NCBI GenBank assembly: GCA_050633705.1
Contig: JBOEGZ010000011.1
Coordinates: 23,678-87,677, forward strand
DNA: 64,000 nt
Direction of reading: 5' to 3'
Origin: JAJFHI01 sp050633705
GTDB taxonomy: Bacteria; Pseudomonadota; Alphaproteobacteria; Rhizobiales; Hyphomicrobiaceae
The notes below the pieces were generated by a model. That model ran no database searches. It saw only the letters and a program-made list of their open reading frames with translations, and was not told the origin of the DNA. The position numbers and the translations under genes were made by a program. Below are positions 34,983-44,349 of the stretch, piece after piece (the stretch's first letter is position 1; each line of letters opens with the position of its first letter).

Positions 34983-36281
34983 ATGCTCTACCATTGGTAT
35001 GAGCTCAGCCATGCTGCTGTGAAACCAGCGCGCGCGGCCGTAGATACGTATTGTTTCGTCTTAGATCATCCGTTTAACCCATGGTCCTATACGACCGCAG
35101 GACGTAACGTATCGGCTGCGTGTAAAGTGTTTGAACGCACCACACGTCGTTATCCAAAGCCAGAGTTTGGCATCACAACGACATCAATCGATGGGCAAAA
35201 CATCGCCGTTAGCGAAAATGTTGTTTGGCAAACACCGTTTTGCCGATTGCTACATTTTGCGCGCGATATTCCCTCCGAACGAGCCCAACAAGACCCGCCT
35301 ATTGTGATTGTGGCGCCAATGTCGGGTCACTTTGCAACTCTTCTTCGTGGCACTGTTAAAACTCTGCTGCCAAATCACGAAATCTACATCACCGATTGGG
35401 TCGATGCCCGCCAAATGCCAGTCGAACACGGAACCTTCGACCTCGACACCTACATCGATCATATCATTGATATCATGGCGTTCCTAAAAGGTGACGCGCA
35501 CATATTTGCTGTCTGTCAACCTTGTGTACCCGTATTGGCTGCAACCGCGCGTATGGAAGCAGAACAAAGCCAATACATTCCACAGTCCATCATTCTCGCC
35601 GGCGGCCCGGTTGATACACGTGTCAATCCTACCGCGGTCAATGGCGTGGCAATCTCACGTGGCACACGCTGGTTTGAGGACAATGTCCTTGCCACGGTTC
35701 CTTGGCCACATAAGGGATTCGGTCGCAAAGTTTACCCAGGCTTCATGCAATTGACCGGCTTCATGGCAATGAATCTTGATCGCCACCTCAATGCCCATCA
35801 AGACCTGTTTGTAAATCTCATTCGCGGTGATGGCGATTCCGCTCGCAAGCATCAATCCTTTTACGACGAATACCTTGCCGTCATGGACCTTACTGCTGAG
35901 TATTATCTGCAGACAATAGAGAGTGTGTTTATTCGCCACGAATTGGCCAGGGGTGAAATGAAACATCGCACACAACCTATTGATTTAACGGACATAACTC
36001 GAGTTCCGCTGATGACAATTGAAGGCGAAAAAGACGATATTACCGGACTTGGACAATGCCGCCAGGCGCTGGAGATGACGAAAAATCTCAACTCGGAAAT
36101 GAAAGTTCACTATGAAGCCAGCGGCGTCGGCCATTATGGTGTCTTCAACGGATCAAGGTTTCACGACGACATCGCTCCACGCATTTCACAATTCACAATG
36201 ACGCATGACCGGCGATCGTCACAAATAGCAACCACACCGGCAATGACAATCGAAACGAAACGTGGTGGAGCAGCTGCATAA
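34983..36281 (+). CDS. phaZ: Intracellular polyhydroxyalkanoate depolymerase
   Basis: A 432-residue intracellular PHA depolymerase, mobilising stored polyester on granules in the cytoplasm. The N-terminus MLYHWYELSHA matches the family start, so the ATG at 34983 is chosen over an in-frame start 129 bases earlier. The nucleophile motif is HIFAVCQPCVPVLAATARM, where a cysteine replaces the usual lipase-box serine, as in Ralstonia PhaZa1. The oxyanion region PIVIVAPMSGHFATLLRGTV and the late Asp (EGEKDDITGLGQ) and His (GVGHYGVFNG) complete a plausible triad. The tail after ~405 is polar and unlike a domain. No phaC or phasin gene is near. Confidence 0.92.
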   Translation: MLYHWYELSHAAVKPARAAVDTYCFVLDHPFNPWSYTTAGRNVSAACKVFERTTRRYPKPEFGITTTSIDGQNIAVSENVVWQTPFCRLLHFARDIPSERAQQDPPIVIVAPMSGHFATLLRGTVKTLLPNHEIYITDWVDARQMPVEHGTFDLDTYIDHIIDIMAFLKGDAHIFAVCQPCVPVLAATARMEAEQSQYIPQSIILAGGPVDTRVNPTAVNGVAISRGTRWFEDNVLATVPWPHKGFGRKVYPGFMQLTGFMAMNLDRHLNAHQDLFVNLIRGDGDSARKHQSFYDEYLAVMDLTAEYYLQTIESVFIRHELARGEMKHRTQPIDLTDITRVPLMTIEGEKDDITGLGQCRQALEMTKNLNSEMKVHYEASGVGHYGVFNGSRFHDDIAPRISQFTMTHDRRSSQIATTPAMTIETKRGGAAA

Positions 36282-36695
36282 ATCCGCAAGCTGAAACAAC
36301 GTTTGCGCGCGCGTCATGGCAGGGTTTGAGCGCGCGCCGTAACGGGTCTGCAAACAATTTGGTGTCCTATCGGAGATATAGTTATCGCGAAACAAGTATG
36401 TTTCCGTGTCAACCTTGCTTGCTTGCACAACAACATAGCGCCCACTTGGTGCAATATCTATGCGGCGCAAGCGCAACAGGGTGAGCGTCGACTGCCAAAC
36501 CAAATTGTTTTACTAGAGACGGGCATGCTTGGAAGCAGCTAACGATAACATTGCATTTGCAGTTCAACGAGCGTGATGGAAACCATAGTTGTGAGACAAG
36601 GTGTCCTTAACGAATGCGGCGTCCACAATTTTGACTTAGACAAGGCGGCGTATGCATTCTTACGATAGATTTAGATCGCAAGTAGAGAGGGCAGC
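36282..36695. other. 414-base gap between phaZ and the metallopeptidase gene
   Basis: No confident gene. GCGCGCGC (36305-36312) can pair with GCGCGCGC (36330-36337) shortly after the phaZ stop and may be its terminator, although no T-run follows. A 94-codon open frame on the minus strand (36219-36503) overlaps the phaZ end and looks like chance. Confidence 0.4.
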
Positions 36696-37469
36696 ATGGC
36701 GCGATCGATGACGCTGAAAGAAAATAAAAAACGAAAAACGACACCACTCACTGATCCTCGACTGAAAGGACTTGGTGCACCGGTTGAAGTTCGCCGTCAC
36801 CCCAAAGCACGTCGCTTAACTTTGCGCGTTAGCCGCACACGACGTGCCGTTATCGTCACGCTACCGCCAAGATGTGACATCGGTGAAGCTGGCACATTCG
36901 TTCACAGCAACATTGATTGGGTACGCAAATGTCTTGGTGATATTCCCGAACCTGTGCCGTTCAATGACAAGGCAATTATTCCGTTGAGAGGCATCCCGCA
37001 TCTCGTAAGCTTCATTGGGCAGCGCTTGGCGAACGGAACTGTCTGCACCGTTGACCGTGGCCCCGACCTTTACCCGGAAATACGTGTGGGTGGACAGCTC
37101 GAACATGCGCCGCGACGATTGCACGATTGGCTGTTTTCTGAAGTTCGCCGCGATCTCGACCGATGCATCCAACAACACGCACGCTTTCTAAATCTAACCC
37201 CAAAGCGCTTCACAGTGCGCGATCAAACCAGTCGGTGGGGATCTTGTTCGTCAACCGGCTCGTTGTCGTTTTCATGGCGCTTGATACTCGCTCCACCGTT
37301 TGTATTGGACTACGTTGCAGCCCACGAAGTCGCCCATCTCAGCGAAATGAACCATGGCCAAAAGTTCTGGGCACTGGTTCATAAAACAATGCCGCGTACT
37401 CCAGAGGCGAAGCAATGGCTGCAAATCTACGGGATGGACTTGCATCGCTATGGCCTGAATAACGATTAG
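36696..37469 (+). CDS. M48-like metallopeptidase of the YgjP/DUF45 family
   Basis: A 257-residue protein related to YgjP (COG1451). The N-terminal beta domain carries VEVRRHPKARRLTLRVSRTR. The zinc site is AAHEVAHLSEMNHGQKFW: the HExxH motif plus a downstream His. The preceding RDQTSRWGSCSSTGSLSFSW is the other family hallmark. It is probably cytoplasmic, since no signal peptide is seen. Substrate is unknown; some relatives were described as UTP pyrophosphatases. GAGAGGG precedes the ATG. PBP1A converges on it. Confidence 0.88.
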   Translation: MARSMTLKENKKRKTTPLTDPRLKGLGAPVEVRRHPKARRLTLRVSRTRRAVIVTLPPRCDIGEAGTFVHSNIDWVRKCLGDIPEPVPFNDKAIIPLRGIPHLVSFIGQRLANGTVCTVDRGPDLYPEIRVGGQLEHAPRRLHDWLFSEVRRDLDRCIQQHARFLNLTPKRFTVRDQTSRWGSCSSTGSLSFSWRLILAPPFVLDYVAAHEVAHLSEMNHGQKFWALVHKTMPRTPEAKQWLQIYGMDLHRYGLNND

Positions 37470-37615
37470 TTCTGCAGCGCGTTCTGCCGCCAATTTTTGT
37501 AGTTTTTGAAAACAACTTGACTGGCGATTGCGGAATCAAAACCTGTTTCGCAGAGAAATTTTCGAGCCGTTGGTGGTTTCTCAAAAACCTTACCGTTTGG
37601 TCTTTGCACAACGTA

Positions 37616-40198
37616 TTAGCGGGCGTCGTGCCCGAGCGTCATCATGCCTTCTGGCCGCCGCACGACGGGTTTCGGCTGTCCTGCAATCTGAACTCCATCC
37701 GATGCTTCTTTGTCCAATGCCTCGATCTGCGCTGCGATGGCGTCGATATCTTTATCTTTGCCGCCTTTTTTAGTTCTATACCGAGGATCGAAAAGACCCC
37801 GCTGTGACGGCGCTCGACGCGCTTGTGGCGCCGGCGAACCGGTCACGACACCAGGCCCCGAAATGCCAGCGAGTGCCCGCGCAACAAATTCTTCGCTGAT
37901 AGAGCTCGGCTTGTCACCGTGGTGCTTTACGTTTTCCTGACGGCGAGCTTCGTTCCGCCAGGGCAACTTTTCCCTTACTGGAGCTTGCCTTTGCCTTGGT
38001 CGCGCAGTTCGCGTGTGCAATTTACGAACATTACTTACAGGCGTGATCTGCTTTGCGTGCCAAGGCAAGCGCACGGTATCGGGATTTCCCGGTGCTGGCG
38101 CACGATATATTTGAGGCGCGTGACGAATTTTCGCGCTCACTTGGCGTGGGGCACGAAGTGTTCCAGGTAACGGCAAAGGTGCTTTTCCCTTGTGAGCCGC
38201 CATCATAACCGTGCGCCAGATTTCAGCAGGAAGGTTGCCCCCCATAACCCGGTCCATTGTCCGACCGTTGTCATTGCCAATCCAAACTCCGGCCGTATGA
38301 TGGGCGCTGTAGCCAACAAACCAAGCATCGCGAAATTGTTGACTGGTCCCTGTTTTTCCAGCCGCTGGATGGTTTGGCAATCCCGCGCGCCGTCCAGTGC
38401 CGGTAACCAGTGCCGCATTCAACATATCATTCATTGAGCCGACGTACTGAGCTGCAACAACAGAGACGGGTTCGCCACCCGCACGCGCATAAAGAACGCG
38501 TCCAGAGTTTGTTCTGACACGGCGAATAGTGAACGGTTCGACTTTGTAACCACCATTGGCAAAGACAGAATAGGCTCCGGTCAATTCGAGCAAGCTGACT
38601 TCTGACGTTCCCAACGCCAAAGAAGGTTCCTGGCGTAATTTCGATTGGATACCTAGACGCCGCGCCGTTTTTGCAACCCGTGACGCACCAAGTTCGAGGT
38701 TCAACCGAACAGCAACGGTGTTGATCGACTTGGCCAACGCATAACGCAGTGAAACCGCACCTTGATACGTGCCATTACCATTGCGTGGTGCCCAACCTTT
38801 GACCTTGACTGGCAAATCGTACGTCGTGCTATCAGGCGTCATGCCACTTTCCAAGGCGCTCAGATATACGAAAGGCTTAAACGCCGAGCCCGGTTGACGA
38901 CGGGCCTTCACAGCACGGTTGAATTGACTTTGGGCATATGAGCGCCCACCAACCATCGCGCGCACTGCGCCATCAGAATCCATCAAAACAAGTGCTGCCT
39001 GGTTCGCGTGCATAGCTTTCGCTTTGCCAGCCAGAACCGTCTCCACGACATCTTGCGCTGTCTTTTGAATGTCACCATCAAGCGTCGTTTCAACGACAAT
39101 CTCACGATGGTTGCCAGCAATTAGGGCTGGCATTCTCGCCAATACATAATCGACGGCATAAGCCGCCGAGCTTTGCCGATTGTTTGGCTTGTGCTTGGCA
39201 AAGCGCATGGGGCGCTGCATTGCTTTGTCGTACTGAGTTTTGCTGATGACCTTGGCCTCAAGCATCTTCCTCAATACGCTGCGCCCTCGCCTTCGGGCTG
39301 CTGTCGGACTTGAGAGCGGAGAATATCGCGATGGGGCTTTTAAAAGTCCGGCAATCACGGCTGCCTCCGCGATCGTCAAAGCGCGTGCGGATTTATCAAA
39401 ATACCGCTGTGAGGCTGCCTCAATGCCATAGGCACCGGCACCAAAATAGACGCGGTTGAGATAAAGTTCGAGAATGTCTTGCTTGCTCAAGCGCACTTCC
39501 AACCATACCGCCAAGGTAAACTCTTCGAGCTTGCGCGATAACGTCCGCTCGCGGCTTAAAAACAGGTTTTTGGCCAGTTGCTGCGTCAAGGTTGACCCAC
39601 CTTGCACAAACCGCCCTGCTCTTAAATTTGCAAAGACAGCGCGCAGCAATCCAGCGGGATCAACACCCCAATGTGTGTAGAACCGGCGATCTTCAGTGGC
39701 GATCACAGCGTCGGTAACATGGCGTGGCAACATGATAAGCGGCATGTAGTCATGCGCTGCCCCACGTTGGGCAAGGACTGATCCATCACGCGCGAGTATC
39801 CGAATAACCGGCGCGCGCTCTTTGTGTTGCAGCCTTAGTGGATCGGGATACATCATCGTGTAGTAGATCAGAACGACGCCAAAGACGAGCGACCCAACAG
39901 CCGCCAAGCACAACGGGCCACCAACCAAGAGGCGAAATTTCCACGAAAACCAACGGCGCTTGTTTGTCGTTTGTTGCTCTTGCGACGTTCTTGGAATTTG
40001 GCCAGTAAAGTGCGCATAGGCTGCTTGATAAGCGTCACTGCTGGCGGCGGCTCCAGCAAAATTGGGATGAACTGGCGGCGCGGGCGCAAAAGGTGGAACT
40101 CCATCGTCGCGTGCATGTGGCGGCAGCTCTTGACCGTAAACACCATGTACTGGGACAGGTGTCGGTACGTCTTTCCGTTTACGACGGAACAGCCACAT
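37616..40198 (-). CDS. Penicillin-binding protein 1A family
   Basis: An 860-residue bifunctional class A PBP. A Pro-rich cytoplasmic tail of ~80 residues precedes the membrane helix (~88-112). The GT51 domain has the catalytic Glu in ATEDRRFYTHWGVDP (E169) and GGSTLTQQLAKNLFLS. The transpeptidase domain carries SxxK (RQPGSAFKPF, S438/K441), SIN (S491) and KTGTSQQ (K615). The C-terminal ~170 residues are basic, Pro-rich and probably disordered. The ATG at 40198 (MWLFRRKRKD) is chosen over an upstream start at 40249. An exact CtrA-type site lies 96-111 bases upstream, which suggests cell-cycle control. It is the second class A PBP in the window after pbpC. Confidence 0.94.
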   Translation of the reverse strand: MWLFRRKRKDVPTPVPVHGVYGQELPPHARDDGVPPFAPAPPVHPNFAGAAASSDAYQAAYAHFTGQIPRTSQEQQTTNKRRWFSWKFRLLVGGPLCLAAVGSLVFGVVLIYYTMMYPDPLRLQHKERAPVIRILARDGSVLAQRGAAHDYMPLIMLPRHVTDAVIATEDRRFYTHWGVDPAGLLRAVFANLRAGRFVQGGSTLTQQLAKNLFLSRERTLSRKLEEFTLAVWLEVRLSKQDILELYLNRVYFGAGAYGIEAASQRYFDKSARALTIAEAAVIAGLLKAPSRYSPLSSPTAARRRGRSVLRKMLEAKVISKTQYDKAMQRPMRFAKHKPNNRQSSAAYAVDYVLARMPALIAGNHREIVVETTLDGDIQKTAQDVVETVLAGKAKAMHANQAALVLMDSDGAVRAMVGGRSYAQSQFNRAVKARRQPGSAFKPFVYLSALESGMTPDSTTYDLPVKVKGWAPRNGNGTYQGAVSLRYALAKSINTVAVRLNLELGASRVAKTARRLGIQSKLRQEPSLALGTSEVSLLELTGAYSVFANGGYKVEPFTIRRVRTNSGRVLYARAGGEPVSVVAAQYVGSMNDMLNAALVTGTGRRAGLPNHPAAGKTGTSQQFRDAWFVGYSAHHTAGVWIGNDNGRTMDRVMGGNLPAEIWRTVMMAAHKGKAPLPLPGTLRAPRQVSAKIRHAPQIYRAPAPGNPDTVRLPWHAKQITPVSNVRKLHTRTARPRQRQAPVREKLPWRNEARRQENVKHHGDKPSSISEEFVARALAGISGPGVVTGSPAPQARRAPSQRGLFDPRYRTKKGGKDKDIDAIAAQIEALDKEASDGVQIAGQPKPVVRRPEGMMTLGHDAR

Positions 40199-40293
40199 AC
40201 GCCCACAAACTCCAGCTCGAATACCACCAACATGCGAGCACGTGACCACCGTTCAGGCTCGCAATCCTTGTCCTGAATATAGAGAGGTTAGAG

Positions 40294-40312
40294 TTAACGA
40301 GGACTTAACCAT
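40294..40312. promoter_or_regulatory. Exact CtrA full site upstream of PBP1A
   Basis: TTAA (40294-40297), seven bases, TTAACCAT (40305-40312). This matches both the full-site consensus TTAA-N7-TTAAC and the half-site form TTAACCAT described for the alphaproteobacterial regulator CtrA. It lies in the PBP1A promoter region. Confidence 0.6.
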
Positions 40313-40443
40313 TTGCCATCGCGGGGCCGCAACAGTGCCCCAAAACGCCGCCAGACGGTTGTAAATCAACCGAAAGTTAAAGAATTAAAGTCGGTCGATA
40401 CATACAGGGTAGGCACGCGACACCTTGACACCCACGCTCGACT

Positions 40444-40737
40444 TCACGAAGAGCGGCGGAACATATTCAAGAAAAAATGCCCAATGATCGCCAGAAGTAA
40501 GCGCACGAAAATCGTAAAGCCCATAAACACCAACTGGCGCTCTTCCAGCAACACCCGCATCCAGTTGTTGTAGGAATCTGATGTCCCAACCGTGGTAAGC
40601 CACCCTTTGACGCGAGAAGCGCCATCGAGAATGTGCGACATCGTTTCGGGAAACTTTATAAAAACGAAACCGAACGCCAAGGCTCCCAAGACAAGAGAGA
40701 CAAAGATGTTTCCGGTCGAAATCAAAATCCGTAACAC
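40444..40737 (-). CDS. Hypothetical two-helix membrane protein
   Basis: A 97-residue protein with two clear hydrophobic segments, FVSLVLGALAFGFVFIKF near the N-terminus and LVFMGFTIFVRLLLAIIGHF near the C-terminus, joined by a polar loop, and ending in NMFRRSS. No family is recognised. The frame's regular hydrophobic pattern is the reason for calling it; a longer overlapping frame on the same strand (40385-40771) has much less protein-like composition. It lies upstream of PBP1A in the same direction, but a 245-base gap with a CtrA-type site separates them. Confidence 0.55.
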   Translation of the reverse strand: MLRILISTGNIFVSLVLGALAFGFVFIKFPETMSHILDGASRVKGWLTTVGTSDSYNNWMRVLLEERQLVFMGFTIFVRLLLAIIGHFFLNMFRRSS

Positions 40738-41204
40738 TCAACCCCCCATAAAAATCTGAATTTACGCCCAAATCTGAGGCCTTGGCGCCAATGACACCAA
40801 TTCGACAGCCAGAGCCCCAACACTAACATTGCCGCTAAATTGGCGAAAGTTTGAGCTTTGAATTCTTGCCCAAATTACCTGCCGATTGCCAGAAGTGCCT
40901 ATTCCACAAGGTGATTCGAAGGCACCTGGCGCACACTTCATGGCAATTCACCTCCGACAGATCGCATCGCCTGCAAAGCATTTGTGATGTGTAAATTTCG
41001 TGAAAGCGTCAAAAAACCCCGTGACAACAGCATTTTTGACTTGCATACATCGTTGCAAACGCGCCACTTTGGCAGCGCAGAATAACGGGGTTGTCTATTT
41101 TCAAGTTGCAATCAACTCCGCACAACATCACTCACATGCGCAAGACATCGATGCAGAATTCAAGATCGTGTCTGCGAAAGTAAATAACATCAGGGGTAAT
41201 TTTC
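40738..41204. other. 467-base gap upstream of the HU-like gene
   Basis: No gene seen. TTGACT at about 41036-41041 is a possible -35 element for the HU-like gene, leaving a long leader. Nothing else stands out. Confidence 0.4.
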
Positions 41205-41579
41205 ATGGCCGTCGCTAAGAAAAAGAAAGCTGTAAAGAAACCAGCAGCTAGAAAAACTGCAAAGAAGACCGCTGCTAAAAAGACAGCAGCCAAAAAAGTC
41301 GTAACAGTCACTATGCGCCACATGGCGGCAGACTTGGCTGAAATGCACGAAATTCCTAAAAAGCAAGCCAACGAGATCATGGACGACTTTGTCACGTTGA
41401 TCCACAAGCACCTTAAGAAGGGCGCACGCATTCGCATCAGCGGCCTTGGCATTCTTCAGGTCCGCAAGCGTCCAGCACGCATGGGTCGCAACCCTGCAAC
41501 TGGCGAAGCCATCAAAATCAAGGCGAGTAAGAAGGTTGCTTTCCGCGTTGCGAAAGACCTTAAAGAAGCCGTTATGTAA
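41205..41579 (+). CDS. HU family DNA-binding protein with lysine/alanine-rich N-terminal tail
   Basis: A 124-residue nucleoid protein. Residues 1-31 form a Lys/Ala-rich tail (KKAVKKPAARKTAKKTAAKK) resembling histone H1 C-terminal tails. Residues ~36-124 are an HU/IHF fold: MAADLAEMHEIPKKQANEIM, GARIRISGLGILQVRKRPA and the DNA-contact arm RMGRNPATGEAIKIKASKK, followed by FRVAKDLKEAVM. Such tailed HU proteins occur in some alphaproteobacteria and betaproteobacteria and in Deinococcus. It probably binds DNA more tightly or less specifically than plain HU. It converges on gyrB with a terminator in between. Confidence 0.92.
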   Translation: MAVAKKKKAVKKPAARKTAKKTAAKKTAAKKVVTVTMRHMAADLAEMHEIPKKQANEIMDDFVTLIHKHLKKGARIRISGLGILQVRKRPARMGRNPATGEAIKIKASKKVAFRVAKDLKEAVM

Positions 41580-41592
41580 GACACGATTGCTA

Positions 41593-41634
41593 CTCGCGCC
41601 GGGTGATCCCAATCATCCGGTGCGAGGGCTTTTC
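41593..41634 (+). terminator. Terminator of the HU-like gene
   Basis: CTCGC...GTGAT (41593-41607) pairs with ATCA...GCGAG (41612-41626), with small mismatches, followed by GGCTTTTC. It lies 13 bases after the stop, between convergent HU and gyrB. Confidence 0.8.
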
Positions 41635-41751
41635 GACTTGGCGTTGAAAAAACCGCTACTCAAAAAAACGATACATTGAGACCTTGCAACGAGACTGCGC
41701 AACACTTCGCGCATGTTGCCAAAGTCGAAACATCCTCGACGGCGACGAAAT

Positions 41752-44199
41752 CTAGACGTCCAAGTTCGCCACCAACAGAGCATTGTCCTGAATAAATTCC
41801 CGACGGGGCTCGACCACATCACCCATTAATTTAGAGAAGATGTCGTCTGCATCTGCAAGGTCGTCGATTTTGACTTGCAGGAGGGTGCGGGAATCGCGCT
41901 CCAACGTTGTCTCAGCCAATTGGTCGGCATTCATCTCACCAAGACCTTTGTAGCGCTGCATGGAAATGCCTTTGCGACCGGCTTCATAGACGGCTTCCAA
42001 CAAATCTTTCGGACCGAAAATTGGTACGGAATCTCCGCCTTTACGACGCAAAATTGCTGGAACGTTGAACGATTCCAACAGTGTTTCATGGCGTTCGTGT
42101 AAGCGACGCGCATCAAGCGAACCAATGAGACCGCTATCAAGCGCATGCGCCTCTGTTACACCGCGCACTTCACGCTTGAACAAATAACCGTCGTTGCCGT
42201 AACGACCTTCCCAGCCTTTTTCAGTCTCTTCTGCCAATTCATCCAAACGCCCAGCGACGTTAGCTGCAACACTGTTAGCCCGGTCGGCTGAATGCAACAA
42301 GTTGGCATCAAATGCGCCACCAATCGCTGCTTGCTCAACCACAAATCGGGCATATCGCGAATGGAGTTCTTCAATTAATCGCACGGTTGAACGAGAGAAA
42401 TCGACAACTGCGCGAAGGTCGCCACCAGCACGCTCTTCGCCCGATCTCATTTGCAAAACAGCCTCTTCCAGGCCGGCGTCGATGAGATAATCTTCGAGCG
42501 CGCGTTGATCCTTGAGGTAGGTCTCTGACTTGCCACGGTTGACTTTATACAGCGGCGGTTGAGCGATGTAGAGGTGGCCGTCCTCGATCAATTGCGGCAT
42601 TTGACGATAAAAGAACGTCAACAGCAACGTCCGGATGTGGGCACCATCAACGTCAGCATCAGTCATGATAATGATCTTATGGTATCTGAGTTTTTCGATA
42701 TTAAACTCTTCCCGACCAATTCCGGTTCCCAACGCAGTAATCAACGTGCCGATTTCCTGGCTCGACAACATCCGATCAAAACGCGCGCGCTCAACGTTTA
42801 GAATTTTACCTCTGATTGGCAACACCGCCTGAAACTCGCGGTTGCGCGCTTGCTTTGCAGACCCACCCGCTGAGTCGCCCTCAACGATGAACATTTCTGT
42901 ATTGGCCGCATTGCGGTCTTGGCATTCAGCCAGTTTGCCTGGCAGGTTGGCCATGTCCAATGCACCCTTGCGTCTTGTCAGATCGCGGGCCTTACGCGCG
43001 GCCTCACGAGCTGCCGCCGCTTCGACCACTTTCATAACAATGGAGCGAGCTTCTTTGGGGTGCTCTTCGAGCCAAGTTCCCAATTGATCGCCCACGACGC
43101 TTTCGACGACAGGGCGCACTTCAGACGAGACCAACTTATCCTTGGTTTGGCTGGAGAACTTCGGATCAGGCACCTTGACCGACAGCACACAGGTCAAGCC
43201 TTCGCGCGCGTCGTCGCCGGTGAGCGAAACCTTTTCCTTTTTCGCGATCCCGCTGCTTTCAGCATATTTATTGATGACACGGGTTAGCGCACCACGAAAG
43301 CCGGCCAAGTGTGTGCCACCATCCCGTTGAGGAATGTTGTTGGTAAAGCAGAGCACGTTCTCGTGATAGCTATCATTCCACCACAACGCCACTTCAACAG
43401 AAATGCCATCGCGTTCGGACTTAATCATCACCGGTTCTTCGAACGTCGAACTTTTGGCACGGTCCAAGTATTCAACAAACGCGGCCGTTCCGCCTTCATA
43501 CATCAGTTCTTCGGTGCGCACATCGGCATGACGTGCGTCGGTTAACTTGATTTTGGCACCTGAGTTCAGGAAGGCGAGTTCGCGCAGTCGATGCTCAAGC
43601 GTATCGTAGTCGAATTCAACCATCGTGAATGTTTTCGTGCTTGGCAGGAAGCTAACTTCCGTTCCGGTGTTACCGTTCGCATCGCCAACAATTTCCAGCG
43701 GCTTAACGGTAACCCCATCATTAAATTCAATGACATGCTCTTTGCCATCGCGCCAAACACGACATTTCAGCCAGCTCGACAGCGCATTAACAACCGAAAC
43801 ACCCACTCCGTGCAGACCACCTGAGACCTTGTAAGAGTTTTGGTCGAATTTTCCGCCCGCGTGCAGCTCGGTAAAAACAATTTCCGTCGCCGAGCGCTTT
43901 GGATCGTGGTCGTCGTCTGCCTTGATGCCGACCGGAATCCCGCGGCCATCATCGCGAACCGTGCAAGAGCCGTCCGGGTTCAACGTCACATCACAGATCG
44001 TCGCATGACCCGCCAAAACTTCGTCGATCGCATTATCGACAGCCTCGTAAATCATGTGATGCAAGCCAGAACCGTCGTCGGTATCACCGATGTACATTCC
44101 GGGACGTTTGCGCACGGCCTCAAGGCCTTTCAGCATCTTGATTGAGTCTGCGCCGTAGTCAGCTTGCGGGGCTGCGTTATCGCCTTTGCTCGCGGTCAT
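41752..44199 (-). CDS. gyrB: DNA gyrase subunit B
   Basis: An 815-residue ATPase subunit of gyrase, which introduces negative supercoils. The GHKL ATPase domain has EAVDNAIDEVLAGHA, DDGRGIPVGI and GGLHGVGVSVVNALS. The Toprim domain has IVEGDSAGGSAKQARNREFQ, AVLPIRGKILNVE and IMTDADVDGAHIRTLLLTFF. The C-terminus ends RREFIQDNALLVANLDV, the expected gyrB end. It is the last gene of dnaA-dnaN-recF-gyrB, 150 bases after recF. Confidence 0.98.
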   Translation of the reverse strand: MTASKGDNAAPQADYGADSIKMLKGLEAVRKRPGMYIGDTDDGSGLHHMIYEAVDNAIDEVLAGHATICDVTLNPDGSCTVRDDGRGIPVGIKADDDHDPKRSATEIVFTELHAGGKFDQNSYKVSGGLHGVGVSVVNALSSWLKCRVWRDGKEHVIEFNDGVTVKPLEIVGDANGNTGTEVSFLPSTKTFTMVEFDYDTLEHRLRELAFLNSGAKIKLTDARHADVRTEELMYEGGTAAFVEYLDRAKSSTFEEPVMIKSERDGISVEVALWWNDSYHENVLCFTNNIPQRDGGTHLAGFRGALTRVINKYAESSGIAKKEKVSLTGDDAREGLTCVLSVKVPDPKFSSQTKDKLVSSEVRPVVESVVGDQLGTWLEEHPKEARSIVMKVVEAAAAREAARKARDLTRRKGALDMANLPGKLAECQDRNAANTEMFIVEGDSAGGSAKQARNREFQAVLPIRGKILNVERARFDRMLSSQEIGTLITALGTGIGREEFNIEKLRYHKIIIMTDADVDGAHIRTLLLTFFYRQMPQLIEDGHLYIAQPPLYKVNRGKSETYLKDQRALEDYLIDAGLEEAVLQMRSGEERAGGDLRAVVDFSRSTVRLIEELHSRYARFVVEQAAIGGAFDANLLHSADRANSVAANVAGRLDELAEETEKGWEGRYGNDGYLFKREVRGVTEAHALDSGLIGSLDARRLHERHETLLESFNVPAILRRKGGDSVPIFGPKDLLEAVYEAGRKGISMQRYKGLGEMNADQLAETTLERDSRTLLQVKIDDLADADDIFSKLMGDVVEPRREFIQDNALLVANLDV

Positions 44200-44349
44200 T
44201 CAGGGGTCTTTCCATTGCCTACAAATTCTATTGCTGACATTAACATGGACAACCTGAAAACACCCGTAAAAACGCGAAAAACCAACAACCTGAGCATTGC
44301 AAAAAAATTCGCGATATCAATGAATTAAGTCAACGCTTCAGCGACGGGC

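Noticed and set aside
36219..36503. 94-codon open frame on the minus strand after phaZ
   Set aside because: Overlaps the phaZ C-terminus, ends in a Cys-rich antisense-like run, and has no start signal.
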